Part shown: piece by piece, positions 37,797-49,689 of the stretch
How positions within the stretch are numbered: position 1 is the first letter of the stretch
Layout: each line of letters starts with the position of its first letter
DNA from: Phytoseiulus persimilis
Taxonomy: Eukaryota; Arthropoda; Arachnida; Mesostigmata; Phytoseiidae
NCBI GenBank assembly: GCA_037576195.1
Contig: CM075102.1
Coordinates: forward strand, 44,326,745-44,390,744
DNA: 64,000 nucleotides
Reading direction: 5' to 3'
Notes under the pieces: model-generated
The model's input: the letters and a program-made list of their open reading frames with translations, nothing else
Databases searched by the model: none
Told to the model about the DNA's origin: nothing
Translations under genes and position numbers: made by a program

Positions 37797-38526
37797 ATGG
37801 CGAATCGGGATCTTCAGTTCATCCCAGGGCCGGATCCGACCCCAGCCGAACTCGCAGCCCGAGTGGCGATCGGGTGGCTAGAAGAGGCAGACATGGTGAA
37901 CAGGATGCCCGGGCTTGTCGGGATTAGAAGCTTCATTGACTTCGTCGTGGAGTATGAATACAAGGGCTTCCAAGCCCAGGAGATGCTGATCCAGATGAGG
38001 AGGGAGTCGCAGAGTGATGATGACTTCATCAAGGTCTGCGCAGTCATGATTGCGGTGCATGTCCTTCGAGGAAATGCAATCGACGAGGTGATAAATGGGC
38101 TGGCAGCGGGCAACCCCATGTCCTATATCGAAGCCCTACAAGAGGCGCTACACCATATGCCCAAATGTGGCTAAAGGTGGTGGGAGTGTGAAGGTCTCTC
38201 TGGGGAGAGTGTCCAGAGCCCTTCCCCATGTCACCTGGCAGGTGCTCATCGGATTGTGCCCACGCCAATACCAGATCCTGATAGACCGCGGGCTGGTCCT
38301 TACAGCTTTTGGCCGTGGGATCCAAGATAGCGGATTGGAGGAGCTCAAAGGAGCATCCATCGAGGCCCGCTTGCGCTTTTCACGGCAGATCTCTGCCGAA
38401 AACGCTGAGCCAACCAGAGCTCAGACCGTGAATATCATGTCGGTCGGAACACTTTTCGACATTCACGCTGCGTTCAGAGATGCACCGAGAGATCTGGTGC
38501 GTCCGGCAGGGTGGACCCTGCCATAA
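37797..38526 (+). pseudogene. endogenous phlebovirus-like nucleoprotein relic
   Basis: Two overlapping frames lie head to tail. The first, 37797-38174, starts at an ATG and has 125 codons. The second is in the next frame and ends at 38526; its family-like part begins about 38170. The first frame contains a Tyr-Lys-Gly-Phe motif after an aromatic/acidic helix and ends in a helical stretch; the second continues with a basic SLGRV-type motif and a helical C-terminal lobe. This order resembles the compact RNA-wrapping nucleoproteins of phlebovirus-like negative-strand RNA viruses. The host integrated it as DNA, presumably by retroelement reverse transcription. A frame break near 38150-38175 and the lack of other viral genes mark it as a relic. 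No entry or polymerase gene is present. Family assignment is by pattern only. Confidence 0.6.
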
Positions 38527-38669
38527 ATCGCATTTTCCTCCCGGGGAGGGTAATGATGGATGAGCCAGTTCAGGCTGAATGAAGGAAGAAGGTGCCAGAC
38601 GGTGCCTTGCTATTGGGATGCCAATCTCAGCAGTTAATCAGTCCTTGTTTAATTCCAAAAAATTTTCCA

Positions 38670-41068
38670 TAAGAGAGTCATAATTACTTCCACCATTTAT
38701 ACGCGCTTGAAAGAATCGCTTCGTATTGACATTCAGAGCACTGGGCAGGAATCTCATTGTGTCAAAACCAATTGCTGGACTTCACAATGCTTTGTTTTAA
38801 TCAGACAGTCGGATTCCCTCAGTTCGTGCCAGTTCTGAAGTAGTTGATAATTTCCAATCACATCGGCGTAAACCGAAATAGCTAACAATGTCCACAAGCA
38901 CAACTTCGGTCATCATCCAGACGGGCGCGAAGCCCATCCAGCTACAACACAATGTCATGAATGCTTCTACTGTCAACCTGACTGAATCAACCTCCAGAGC
39001 CATACCTTCTCCCAAAGTTACAGAACTATTTTGCCGACTTCCCTTGCTCACGTTAATCGAGACACTAAAGGCCCCGCACCTTGGAGATCTGCTGCGGATA
39101 CTAGTACGAACTGCCACCAATATAAACACCACGCTCAAATTTGCAAGGACCAAGGGAATCAACTGAACTACTCTAAAATGAGCAGCTTTATGCCACCCTT
39201 GTCTACTCCATTCCATGGGTACGAGTGACCCAAAAAGAAAAGAGAACTCTTCCCAGCCTATCCCTTGGTGTCTTCGAGCGCGCTTGTGTTGCCACGCTTG
39301 CCATCCGAAAGTGGCGTTCCCGGTGTGCAGGCTCAGGAATGTTAGCCCGATTCCCTTTCGCTCATAGTGATAACACATTAAACACATGTTTCATCATAAG
39401 CTTAGGACCGACTGACCCACGACCAACAGCTGTTCACATGGAACCCATCACCAACTCCAGTGCTCAAGGTTTTCATTTGAGTACTTGCTACTACCACAAA
39501 GATCTGCGCATTGGACAGCTCCAGATTACTTCACAGCAAAATCCTTCTACGCTATCACATTACGATCCTACTCTCTGAGTGTTCCGGTGCGTCACACATC
39601 AGGAGTTGAGTATAAGTACAATGCTATGGCGCCATTCACTTTTGAGGCTAGTTGCTTCGGCAGGTGAGTTGTTACTCACTCCTTAGCGGATTCCGACTAC
39701 AACGGCCACCGTCCTGCTGTCTTCAGCAACTGACACCCTTCATAGATCTCATGCGCATTCCTGCTTTCGGCACTTTAACTCAACATTCGGTTGAACCCAC
39801 AGCGCCAGTTCTGCGAACCAGAAATGGCTCACCAAGCATACTTATTTAGCAGCGTTCTTTAATCAAGAAAGAACACTCACAGCCATTGGAAGTTTGAGAA
39901 TCGGTTGAGACTATATAGCCCCAGTACCTCTAATCATTCGCTATACGGGATGGAACTAGAGATGTACGCTTGCTATCCTGAGCGAAACTTCGGGAGGAAC
40001 CAGCTACTAGATAGTTCGATTAGTCCTTCGCCCCTGTACCCCGATAAAACTATGGATTTGCACGTCAGAATAACTCCGGACATCCACCAGAGCTTCCGCT
40101 GGCTACATCTTCACTAGGCATAGGTCACCATCTTTCGGGTCTCATCACGCTTCTAGTCTACAAATGCCAGAAAGCATGAGTGAGCTTATCGCTGAATCGT
40201 AGATTCTACGAGTAACGATACGTGTGCATTTCACTTCGCCTTCGGGTGATTAAACCCAACGACTCGCGTGCCATTTGAACTCCTTGGTCCGTGTTTCAAG
40301 ACGGGTCAAATAACTTATGTCAACCACTGATGCCGAGACACTCACCGCAAAAAGGAATTAACCGATTCGCAGACAAAGAAGGCACATTCAACAAACGTAT
40401 CCCACAGCTGTCACACAGCTAAACTACGCCGCCAGCAGAGCCCAGTACACAACTTCCCGCTAGGCGGAGACCGGTGTGAACCGATACCGATGCCGCAGCA
40501 GCATAGTTTTTCAATGACTGGATGTGCACTAGTACACAGAACTCTGAGCTATGCTAACAACGAGAGATCGTCTCAATAAAAAGCTCATACTCGCCAAATC
40601 GCAACACCCGATATACTGTTGATAGACACACCGCATAACGACACAGTTATCTGTTTTACTCAATATGGTTTCGCGCACTGTTGAACTCTCTCGTCAGAGT
40701 TCTTTTCAACTTTCCCTCATGGAACATGTTCGCTATTAGTCCCCTGTATATTTAGCCGTCGACGAAAATTACCACCAGCTTTAAGTTGTACTCTCAAACA
40801 ACTAGAACCGTAAGACATCCGATTCAACAGACAGACACAACCAAACAGGCTTTCCACCTTCCCTGAGAACTCACTCGATAATATTTAGGCCATGCATCCG
40901 TTCAACACGGAACTCCTTCACACCTCATCTCTTATTGTACGAAACATAAGGATTGGCAATAGGCTTGATTCCAGTTCACTCGCAGCTACTACGGAGATCT
41001 CATTTGATTCCTCTTCCTCCGCTCATTGATATGCTTGAGTTCAGCGGGTCGTCACACTTGATTTCAGA
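38670..41068 (-). rRNA. 28S: 28S rRNA, 3'-truncated and degenerate
   Basis: On the minus strand this matches large-subunit rRNA from its 5' end (TTGATATGCTTGAGTTCAGC, 41025-41044) through conserved blocks such as CTTTTCAACTTTCCCTCA (40703-40720), TTTTGCCGACTTCCCTTGCT (39030-39049), GGAGATCTGCTGCGGATA and GACATTCAGAGCACTGGGCA (38728-38747). Homology stops near 38670, so roughly the last third of 28S is absent. Between the conserved blocks the sequence is AT-shifted and many normally fixed positions differ. Most likely a non-functional orphan fragment. Confidence 0.85.
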
Positions 41069-41627
41069 TACACCTCATATTGGTTCGGTTTTGTATCACT
41101 CTTTTGACCAAAGAGATTTTACACCATTGCATAGCGATGCCAACGAGGGCTGCAGCAAAAGTAAATACTTATGATACGATTTATATACTGAAACGAATGT
41201 AACACAGACACCGAAAAGTCCATGCTGAAATTCTCATTCAAAAACACAATGGTCACAAAATTTCACAACTCACATCAATTTCTACAAATTACTATGTTTT
41301 CGATCGATTTGAGGACTGAGTGATCCCCCATATTGAGTCTTGTTCTTTTCATTCCCGATAGCACATAACGACTTCAAGTTGAACTGAAGGTATTGTCAGA
41401 CTGGTTACCGACTCGTGCCTAACCCTGTCTGTGCAAGGTGACACCGAAATCAAGCAGTGTGTCACAGCAGAAGTGCAACGCGTTACGTATACAATACAGT
41501 ATTGATTTCCATGCCTCTCGAGGACAACGAGCTTTCAGTGCATGCTGGTTTGCACGAGTCTAAGATAGAACATCATACGGGTACTACTCTCTATCACGTT
41601 CGACAGGGAGTGGATTTTTTCAATCAG
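41069..41627 (-). other. ITS1-5.8S-ITS2 interval, 5.8S not recognisable
   Basis: This 559-nt spacer between 18S and 28S should contain 5.8S rRNA. I cannot find the near-universal GATGAAGAACGCAGC core on the minus strand; the closest is a poor match near 41225-41245. Either 5.8S is badly decayed or it is missing. Confidence 0.5.
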
Positions 41628-41675
<48 letters not shown>

Positions 41676-43185
41676 ACATACTCCAAATGATCAAGTTTGA
41701 TCTTCATTACAAACATTACACATACGGAGTTCGCGGACATTTCCTCAGATGATCTCACTGAACCATTCGATCGGTAGTAGCGACGCTAGGTGTGTACCGA
41801 GGGCAGGGACGTAATCAGTACTAGCTCATGACTAGAACTCACTGGGAATTCCTCGTTCAAGGGGCACAGTTGCAATCCCTATCACCATTAAGAAAAAGAT
41901 TCAAAGATTGCTAGCCCTATTAAAGACTAGAAAACTCACTTTGTCTCTCAATGTAGCGCGCGTGCGACCCCGGACATCTAAGGGCATCACAGACCTGTTA
42001 TTGCTCTGTTTCAAAGCGTTAAACACACTTTATCCCATTAAGAGACATCACAGAAGACGAGATTCTGTGTGGTATTTAATAGGCTAGAGTCTCGTTCGTT
42101 GTCGGAATTTACCACAAAAATCTATCCACCAACTGAGAACGGCCATGCACCACCATCCACCAAATCAGGAAAGAGCTATCAATCTGTCAATCCTTCTAGT
42201 GTCAGGACCAAGTAAGTTATCCCGTGTGGAGTCAAATTAGGCCGCAGGCTCCACTCCTGGTTGTCGATTCCTTTGAGTTTCAGCTCTGCAACCATACTTC
42301 CCCTACAACCCCACTTTGGTTCCCCGTGGCCTCCCACTCGGTCATATAAAGAACATAGGCGAATTGCTAGATGGCATAGTTTATGGTTAGAACTAGGGCG
42401 GTATCTGATCGCCTTCGATGCTCTCACTTTCTTACTTGATCAATGAGAACACTCTTGGCAAATGCAATATGACGAAAAAACAATACGAATGCCCCAAACG
42501 GTTCCTTTCAATCATTTTATCATTCAAAATCCAACAAATAGAACAACAACATATTCCATCATTCCATGCATTTATATCCAAGTAACACACTTGCTTCAAG
42601 CACTCTAATTTAATCAAAGTGATATTTGATGACTCTCATAAGTCGGAAAATCAAGTCAGCAAAAACAGTCATCGATATTTGCTCTCAACATACGGCGGCC
42701 CCCAGTGTGAACCTATGGTCAGCCGAGGCAAGTTCTCAAAATACGAGCTTTTCAGACGCAACAATTTCATTATACGTTATTGGAGCTGGAATTACCGCGG
42801 CTGCCAGCACCAGACTTGCCCTCCAATAGTTCCTCGTTGAGGCATTTAGGATGTACTCATTCCACTTACGAAGCCTCATTTGAGTCCCGCATTGTTTTTT
42901 TTGTCACTACCTCCCCGTGCCGGTATTGAGTAATTTGCGCGCCTGCTACCTTCCTCTGATGTGGTAGTTGTTTCTCAGGCTCCCTCTCCGGAATCGAACC
43001 CTAATTCTCCGTTACTCGTTTCAACCATGGTAAACATATAATATAACATCGACAGTTGATAGAGCAGATACTTTGAAGGAATGGCACCAGCACGAGGCTG
43101 AAATGCTCGGCAAAGTTATTCAGAGTCGCCACCTGCAGTCCCGAAGGTCATGGTTTGCCCTAATAAAAGCACATCCAACAGAGTT
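41628..43185 (-). rRNA. 18S: 18S rRNA, 5'-truncated and degenerate
   Basis: The 3' end is exact: TAATGATCCTTCCGCAGGTT at 41628-41647 is the reverse complement of the usual 18S terminus. Homology runs through GGAGCTGGAATTACCGCGG (42782-42800) and CTCCCTCTCCGGAATCGAA to about 43185 (CTAATAAAAGCACAT), where it stops, so about 200 nt of the 5' end are missing. Substitutions hit near-universal sites: the decoding-site region 41781-41797, the 920 region 42262-42281 and the 530 loop 42797-42810. Confidence 0.88.
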
Positions 43186-43899
43186 CTTCCCGTGTGTGCG
43201 CCGGGTGCAGTGGCGCCCGGTACGAGCGTCTCATCGAACGCTTGTCTATCGCGACCGAGAAGCCGTCGAAGCGTCAGATTCCCAAGGCCAGCAAGTCGAG
43301 GAATCTCGCGGGGTTTATGGAAAGTTGGGTTGTCGGGAAGCGGAGCATACATGGATACAAGTTCGATATCGCTTCTAGCGGAATAAATATGTTTTTCAGA
43401 AACAAATGCGTCCGAGTTCTACTTTTGACACACCTGGAAATCGCATATTCTGGTCAAAAGATGACGGCCCCTGAGTTGATTGTTTAAAGTACGTGTGAGG
43501 GCGGGGGCGTGCTTCGCACAAGAGCCCTGGATGGTAATCGCAAAAGCTTGGGGTGGGTTATACTATTGCCGCCGAGTGTATGAGCGGCCATCGACATCCT
43601 TTCCGGCACACGATTCAAGTGAAAGCGGAATAAAGTAAGCCTACGTGGGAGAAAAACTGAAGTGTGGTCGAATCTACACCAGAATCGCCTCCATGGACTC
43701 CAGAAGTATGGTCGAGGTTCTTGCCGAGCTGATGAAACTGTTGGCCACTTGAGAGCCCGCATTGCTCACGGATTTTTTCAACGAACCGGTGAAGCAAGGG
43801 ACAGGAGGCGGCCTCGGGCTCCAGCCAGTCGTCGGGAACGGCGATACGTACCTTTCTTCAGAACTCATTCCGATTCCCAACGTGGAGCTGATTTTCGAC

Positions 43900-44391
43900 C
43901 AGAACTCAGACCTTGTATCGGCCCAGGAAGGCCCCGATCACTCCTGCGGCGAGTTGAACAGAGACTGCTTCGCCCCGTGAGAAACCTCTGGGGCGAGCCC
44001 TGTGTTTGGGGTCGAGCTGATCTCTTGAGTGCTTGGATCGCACGTGATCGCATCGTTCAGCGGCCACCCCTTTCTACTACACCTACTTTCCGCCTGCGGA
44101 CAGAACGGGGCACAGAAGTGAGTCATGCGAGTCTCCTCACGAAGACACGTGAAGTCTTCCGAGGTGAAGTGAGCCGCATTGTCTGAGACATTGTCCGATG
44201 GTTTCGGGGGAACCGGAATACCGGAAGACGATCGTGCAATTTTTGATGGGAGACGAACTCGTTGCGGAGTTCATACAAATTATGTCCACGTACGCAGTGT
44301 AGCTGTCAACAATTACGAGGAAAACGTCTCCTTCGCGGAGTTCTGCGAAGTTCAGGTGGATGCGGGGCCAGGACCTCGGGCCAGGATTCAA
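43900..44391 (-). mobile_element. Ty3/gypsy integrase core relic
   Basis: The minus strand reads PRSWPRIHLNFAELREGDVF then LVIVDSYTAYVDII, the start of a retroviral-type integrase core, and after a frame break SDNAAHFTSEDFTCL and AHFT...PFCPQAES, the second catalytic Asp and the HPQ.E-like region. The first catalytic Asp (normally in HIDFAG) is Asn here and the frame is broken, so it is dead. It lies about 700 bp right of the rDNA block. Confidence 0.65.
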
Positions 44392-44499
44392 GAAGGGTCT
44401 GGGATGGATTGGCGGCGTCCTGAACGCAGTGAAGGCAAATCTCAGCCCTACGTCACGCGCCCCGTCTGCGGCCAGTAGAAGTAGGTCCGGGCAAGAGCC

Positions 44500-45379
44500 C
44501 CCATCCAGCGGACCCCAGGGTGGGCGCGATTGAGGTTCTGCAGCACGGCTGGCTGTAGTGCTGCCGGGCTCACAACACGGTAAGCTAGGAGGGTGACGGC
44601 CAATTTCCGCGGAACCTCTGCACTGGAATCGGCCCTGCGCGGAAGTTGACCCGCACCGGCTGCGGGTAGGATTTGTACGTAGGGAACCGTTTGTATCCGA
44701 CGTTGCTGCTGACGCTGTTCATTCGAGCTCGGCTTTGCCCGAGTACTCTCTTCGATCGAGATCGAACTTACCTTATAAGCTAGCGCGACGGATAAAGAAT
44801 AGGAAATATTTTTTTCTGGAAGCTTAAGCGTTCGGACAATGCTGGATGATTATCTCTCCCTATCATACCTTTCTCGAGTCAGACGCTGGTCCGGCTTCGA
44901 ATTCGGTCATCGCGTCGCATCTTCGAATCCATGAAATGTTCGGGACGCTAGGTCGGACTTAGCGAATGCGATCGCCGGACTCCAAGAGGCTATTGGAATC
45001 TGTTTGAGTCCCTTAGGAATCGATTGCGTTTCTCCAGAGCCAGGAGCTCATCATTCATCCCAACCAGCGGCCGGAAACGCCTATGAGGGGGTCCGAGCTC
45101 GGAACTCCAGAATGAACACCGCATCGTGAAATTATTCTGGAGAACTGCGAGACGTGAGTTCATTGAGATTCAATTCTCAATCAGCGAGCGATGATCGCGT
45201 GTGCCTTTCAGCCGAACCGTTCATCGGATTCTGGAATGCTGCGATATCATCAAGGCGATTCAGCGCGATGAGGAGCCGCAATCATCGACCAACTCTCATA
45301 GACGCGAGCCAGATCTCGAAAGGAGACAGTTCGCGAATTCAGGACCCTTCTTAAGCACCCTGAATGTACCCGTTAAAAA
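44500..45379. other. unrecognised stretch
   Basis: No gene. Around 44990-45060 is a short match (AGGAATCGATTGCGTTTCTC) to the outer family-X flank seen at 50030 and 50680. Confidence 0.35.
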
Positions 45380-45399
45380 ATCCTGACCGAACGAATGGA

Positions 45400-45560
45400 A
45401 GCTGGGTCCACTGCCCAACGGACAACCTTCCTTCTGGCTGAGCGGCAGCCGAACGATGCTGCTTCAAACCACCGGGATATGTAACGTGGTGGAGCTGCAA
45501 GTGAATGCGAGACTTGATCCCGAGCAGTCTCTGAAGTATGTGCCGTAGGGCAGGGGGTCC
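45400..45560 (+). repeat. duplicated module 2, copy 2 (first part)
   Basis: Matches 33650-33815 in the same orientation, including CCCAACGGACAA, CTTCCTTCTGGCTGA, CGGCAGCCGAA, ATGTAACG and GATCCCGAG.AGTCTCTGAAG. Confidence 0.65.
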
Positions 45561-46559
45561 GTCAGTCATTTCTGGGGTTACGCGCGGCTCCGTGAGCAGG
45601 AAATGGGTGCCCATTCTGAAACCAGCCAGGGACATCCATTCTTGCCTTCCAATCGTGCAGCATTGGGCATCTTCAGAGCTCTCTCTCTTCTTCCCCTGAT
45701 ACCTGATCCAGGAACTGTTCCATTGCTCATTGGTTAACATTCCATCGAATCCGAAGCCTAAAAAGGATCGCTCACGCGTACGAATTCTGTTTCCATTACC
45801 GTGGTTCTAACCATTCGATCTGGTTCGGTTCCAAGAACTGAGCTGCGGAAACGGGCTCCTCAACTCAACGTCTCCTTGACTCGCCAGCATACCCAACCAT
45901 AACAGCAAAAAACCGTCTCATACGCTCCTGGTCCTGGTTCAGAGGTGAATCTGTTCCTCGTTGGATGAACTCTCCGCGGCCTCGAATGACCAGGTTTTCA
46001 CGAGTCTTTCCCTATTAGTAGGCGCCTCACCCTCCTGAGCAATTTCTCAAATTTTTCAAATCGCTTTTTTCATAATTCGATCTGATGCGGTTTCCAAACA
46101 TTCAGCCAGGGAAACGTGCTCGTCAGCTCAACGACTCTTTGGAACGTCAACTACCACAACAACAAAAATCAACAACCAGATCACACGGTGGTTCTGACCT
46201 GAACGAATACATGTATTTTGTTCTGTTGTCGTCATCAGCGGAGAATGGAGCAATGATTGCCAGCAGGTCCTTGTACCGGTGCTGGTGAGCGGATGATTCC
46301 GAGGAGGCTCAGCCGAGTTCCAGAGTGAAGCATAGTGCAATAGCGCCGCCCCCGTAAAGAAAAGTCGGTCGGGTGCTGAAGCATTACGATTTCCGGCCCA
46401 AATCGTGATTTTTGAGGGAGGGGGTCCGTGGTGATCCTTGGAGCGGACGAGGGATGGTCCGCGGACCCCCCCCCCCTCCCCGAGGAGTACGTGCGATGGG
46501 AAAGGTTGAGAACCCCCGCCGTAGGGGTCCAAAGGCAAATCCTCGGCGTCAGACTCCTC

Positions 46560-46850
46560 TACAAATAAGAGCTTCGCAACTCCAGTCTCCTCAAGATTGA
46601 GGAAGTTGGGTGAGGTCACCGTTAACGCTATACCGACCAGCTCTTCCAGCAGTCGAAGTTTCTGGCGGTTCCCACCGCGTGAAGCCGCAGCATCCCAGAA
46701 TCCGACTACCGGATCTGATGATTCTTCTCGCAACCCCTGTCAGGTGGCGGGAGGCTGCCCTGGGCTGAAAGGCACACACGACCATCCTCCATTGGGAATC
46801 GAAGATGCCGTCTAGCGGTTCTCCAGAATATCTTCACTATGCGGTGTTTG
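46560..46850 (+). repeat. duplicated module 2, copy 2 (second part)
   Basis: The first 80 bp match 33845-33930 and the rest 35820-36190, here continuous, showing that the two halves were originally adjacent and that copy D interrupts or replaces the join at the other locus. Confidence 0.65.
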
Positions 46851-47210
46851 TTCTCAAGTTTCGAGCTCGAAATCCCTCGTGGGCATTTCCGGCCGCTGGA
46901 TTGGGATCTGTTGTGTGGCTGAAAGCTCTGGAGAAACGCAATCGATTCCCAAGGGACCCCAGCAGACTCGAGTCGCTCCAATTCTTTCCCTCCGAGGGAA
47001 TATTGTTCGACTCGAGCGTCGTCCCACCGAGGTTGAGTGTTCAATCAGGTTTCCGGTCTGTGTGTTTGAGGGCAATTCTCGAACATCCCTCATGTCCCTT
47101 CGTCGAGTGAAATCCCGCCGAAGGAGTCTCCATCTTCGTCCCGGAAGCAACGGTTGAAGTCTCTCTGACGGACTTTGAGAACTTGTTTCTCCGATTCTCA
47201 AGGACAACTA

Positions 47211-47720
47211 TGACAGGAAGGCAGGCAACTCTCGTGTCCGGAGGCCTTTCAGAAGCCTCTCGTGGAGCAGCTCAATCGAACAACGTGTTTGCGAATGTAG
47301 GCGGACTTCCGGTTCTCGACTTCGATATCGGACAGCCATGTCTTCCGAGTAGATGGCTATTCGTCTCCGACAATCTGTGCGTCAAGCTCCGGAGGCTCCC
47401 CGAATAGGAGGAGTCCAGGCTCCTCTGGGTACTCGCGCTGTTGAAGTGGCGGAGGTTATCCAGGGAGTTACGCCTCCCCGGAGTATGTCGCATCGGAGAG
47501 CGCGGGAACCTATTTCCCAGATAGTGCTCGTCAGCACTATGTTTTTCAGGGCAAAAGTCCCCTGCAAGGGACAGTGCCATCCATGTCGAACTCCCATCTT
47601 CAGCACACAGCTCCCAGTCCTCAAGTACTCTACGCACTGGGAGCGATCAGTCAACCTTTCGACAACTCTCAACAGCCCGCACCTATTCAACATGGGAATG
47701 GGTGGTGGGTGACAGGAGCT
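47211..47720 (+). pseudogene. family-X copy E, internally deleted
   Basis: It keeps the ancestral start (MTGRQATLVSGGLSEASRGA) and PVLDFDIG, then a deletion joins this directly to the DGYSE-equivalent part. In another frame it shows SPGSSGYSRC, a stop, SYASPE, and a run ending GNGWWVTGAPQVPGKFY before a stop. The C-terminal YEEA part is missing. The 3' flank (GTAAATAAAAGCCGACGTC, then GAAGTTCATTCATCC) matches that of copy D. Confidence 0.7.
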
Positions 47721-48659
47721 CCCCAAGTCCCCGGCAAATTTTATTGAGCAATTTTCCAAATAATAGATAAATAGTCATGATCCTAGAATTATCCGATGCC
47801 GGCTAAGTCGCGTCCGGTCGGGAGCGTTTCCATAACTGCTGCACTGTTACCCCTTTGAATCTCGATTGGTAGTCTTTGCAAAAGGAATTCTGACGTAAAT
47901 AAAAGCCGACGTCGGTGGATTCAAAGCAACTCCGTGTACTCTTTTCTCCAACGCTCGATTCCAGAAGTTAGCCATCAAATACACAAACGAGGAGATGCTG
48001 AAGTTCATTCATCCACATCACTTTTTCGGTATGGTATGGAGATGCGAATTTACGAATGATGTGTTTTGTGAACACCGGACCTCGATAGGAGGGACCTGCA
48101 AGTCGCGATTGGACTCCTAACTTAGCTTTTTTTCACTTTCAGAGCTCGCAGTGGGGTCGCCGCGAAAGGTTAGCCTAAACCTGAACCCCGCGAAAGGGCC
48201 TGGGGTGGATTAGCGGCCTTCTGAATGCAGTGATCGCAATTCTTGACCAGTACTACCAGGACACAAGGGTGGGCGAGATTGGGCTCCAGCAGCAGAATTT
48301 GACGCAGTGCTGCCGGGACCGCAGCAACTGCAATATCTCGCGTGGTGTCCAGAGCTTCCAGCGTACACGAACCGGTTCAAATGGGATCTTGTCCACTGAG
48401 CCTTAGATTTCTGAAAAGTTCGTCCTTCTCCGTCATTTCTATCCTGTCTGTATTTGCTGATGAGGCGCGACAAGCGCGAGCGAACTCGGTTTTACGAATG
48501 CATTCGATATTAGAATTGCACCGGATGAGACGCATCGCCCAGCGTCTCAAAGGTGTCTCGGTGCGCTTTCGCAAACCAAATAAAATGATCCGTGATTTAG
48601 CATCTTCTTTGCTGATATTGATGCGGAGAAATGACCTCGAGGAGCTCTCTGTATTTGTA

Positions 48660-48880
48660 GGTATATGGCCAACTTGAAACCGAACCCGGGGAAAGGAATA
48701 CACGCAGTTTCTTGTCGTCCAGCGACGCCTCCTTCTATTCACGAGCCATAATTTGACCAGAATGGAAAGCGTCGTCGGTTCATAGTCGACGGACCTCGAA
48801 CAGGTCCCATGTTAGAGGCGACTTCTGGCGGCGGCTGAGAACTTGCGATTGGTTTTGGAACACGATTCCTCATTGCTAGA
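48660..48880 (-). pseudogene. family-X 3'-end fragment
   Basis: Minus-strand tail resembling the end of copy C (CGATTCCTCATTGC, GTTTTGGAACACG, GGAGGCGACTT-like blocks) plus its 3' flank. The body of the gene is absent. Confidence 0.5.
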
Positions 48881-49529
48881 GCTGGAAGAAAGCCGCTATT
48901 TTTGACCTGCCTCGCGATTTCTGTATTTTCCGGCGTTGACCGCGATATCCGAGGATTCGGATATACTTTATTATTTCTATTCGATATTTTGCCTCAGCCC
49001 AACGTTTCCCGAAACTTTCTCGAATCGCTGAGAAATCCGCCCCGAAGCCACATGGAAGTGTGTCCGGGAATAATTGTCAGAGTTTGCAACACCTCCTTTG
49101 CGGATCGTGGGGAGTTGAACCCTAGATTGCTAATTACATTCATTGGACAGGAAGCTCTGCAATACATTTTGACCTCTTCTGGATTGGGATTATGTGTTGA
49201 AGCTTTCGTGACTTGAAACCTTCAACCGATGTTCCCGGTCGCATCTCATCAAGTTCGAGCTGTAACGAACGAGCTCTCTATGAGATGTGTTTTGAGATCT
49301 CGTTGAACCTTCTTTCTAGAAAAGAGGAGAAGCTCCCCGGAAATCATACAAAGTTTTCTCTCTCATTTGGAAACTCCCTTTTGAAATCCCGGGAAGGATC
49401 TCGAGGAGCTGCGGCACCTTCCCTTCGTCTTCGGCGATACTAGTTCGAATATAATTAGGCTTGGAAACGATGGTATCCAGGTAGGATCTGTTCCGAATCA
49501 CGTATGCTGGCACTTTCCCATATGACCGT

Positions 49530-49650
49530 TGTTATTGGCGGTCATAACCGCGGTTTTCGGTCCTGATGTTGCCGTTAACCGCGATTGCGGTTATGGATCT
49601 GCGGTTATTGGCTAGCTGTTACCGCGGTTATTTAGAAATGCGGTTAATCG
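49530..49650. repeat. cluster of AACCGCGGTT-like palindromes
   Basis: Within about 110 bp the half-site GCGGTTA or its complement TAACCGC occurs many times, including near-perfect palindromes ATAACCGCGGTT and GTTACCGCGGTTAT. Spacing is irregular. It could be a decayed satellite or a cluster of protein-binding sites. Confidence 0.7.
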
Positions 49651-49689
49651 CGAAGTCTACCTGGGAGTCGAAGTCATCCAATCACCTCG

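Noticed and set aside
38797-39387. 196-codon minus-strand open frame
   Set aside because: It lies entirely within the 28S rRNA homology and is an artefact of rDNA composition.
46128-46733. 201-codon minus-strand open frame with a hydrophobic C-terminus
   Set aside because: It overlaps the duplicated non-coding module 2 and its homologue near 36 kb is not open.
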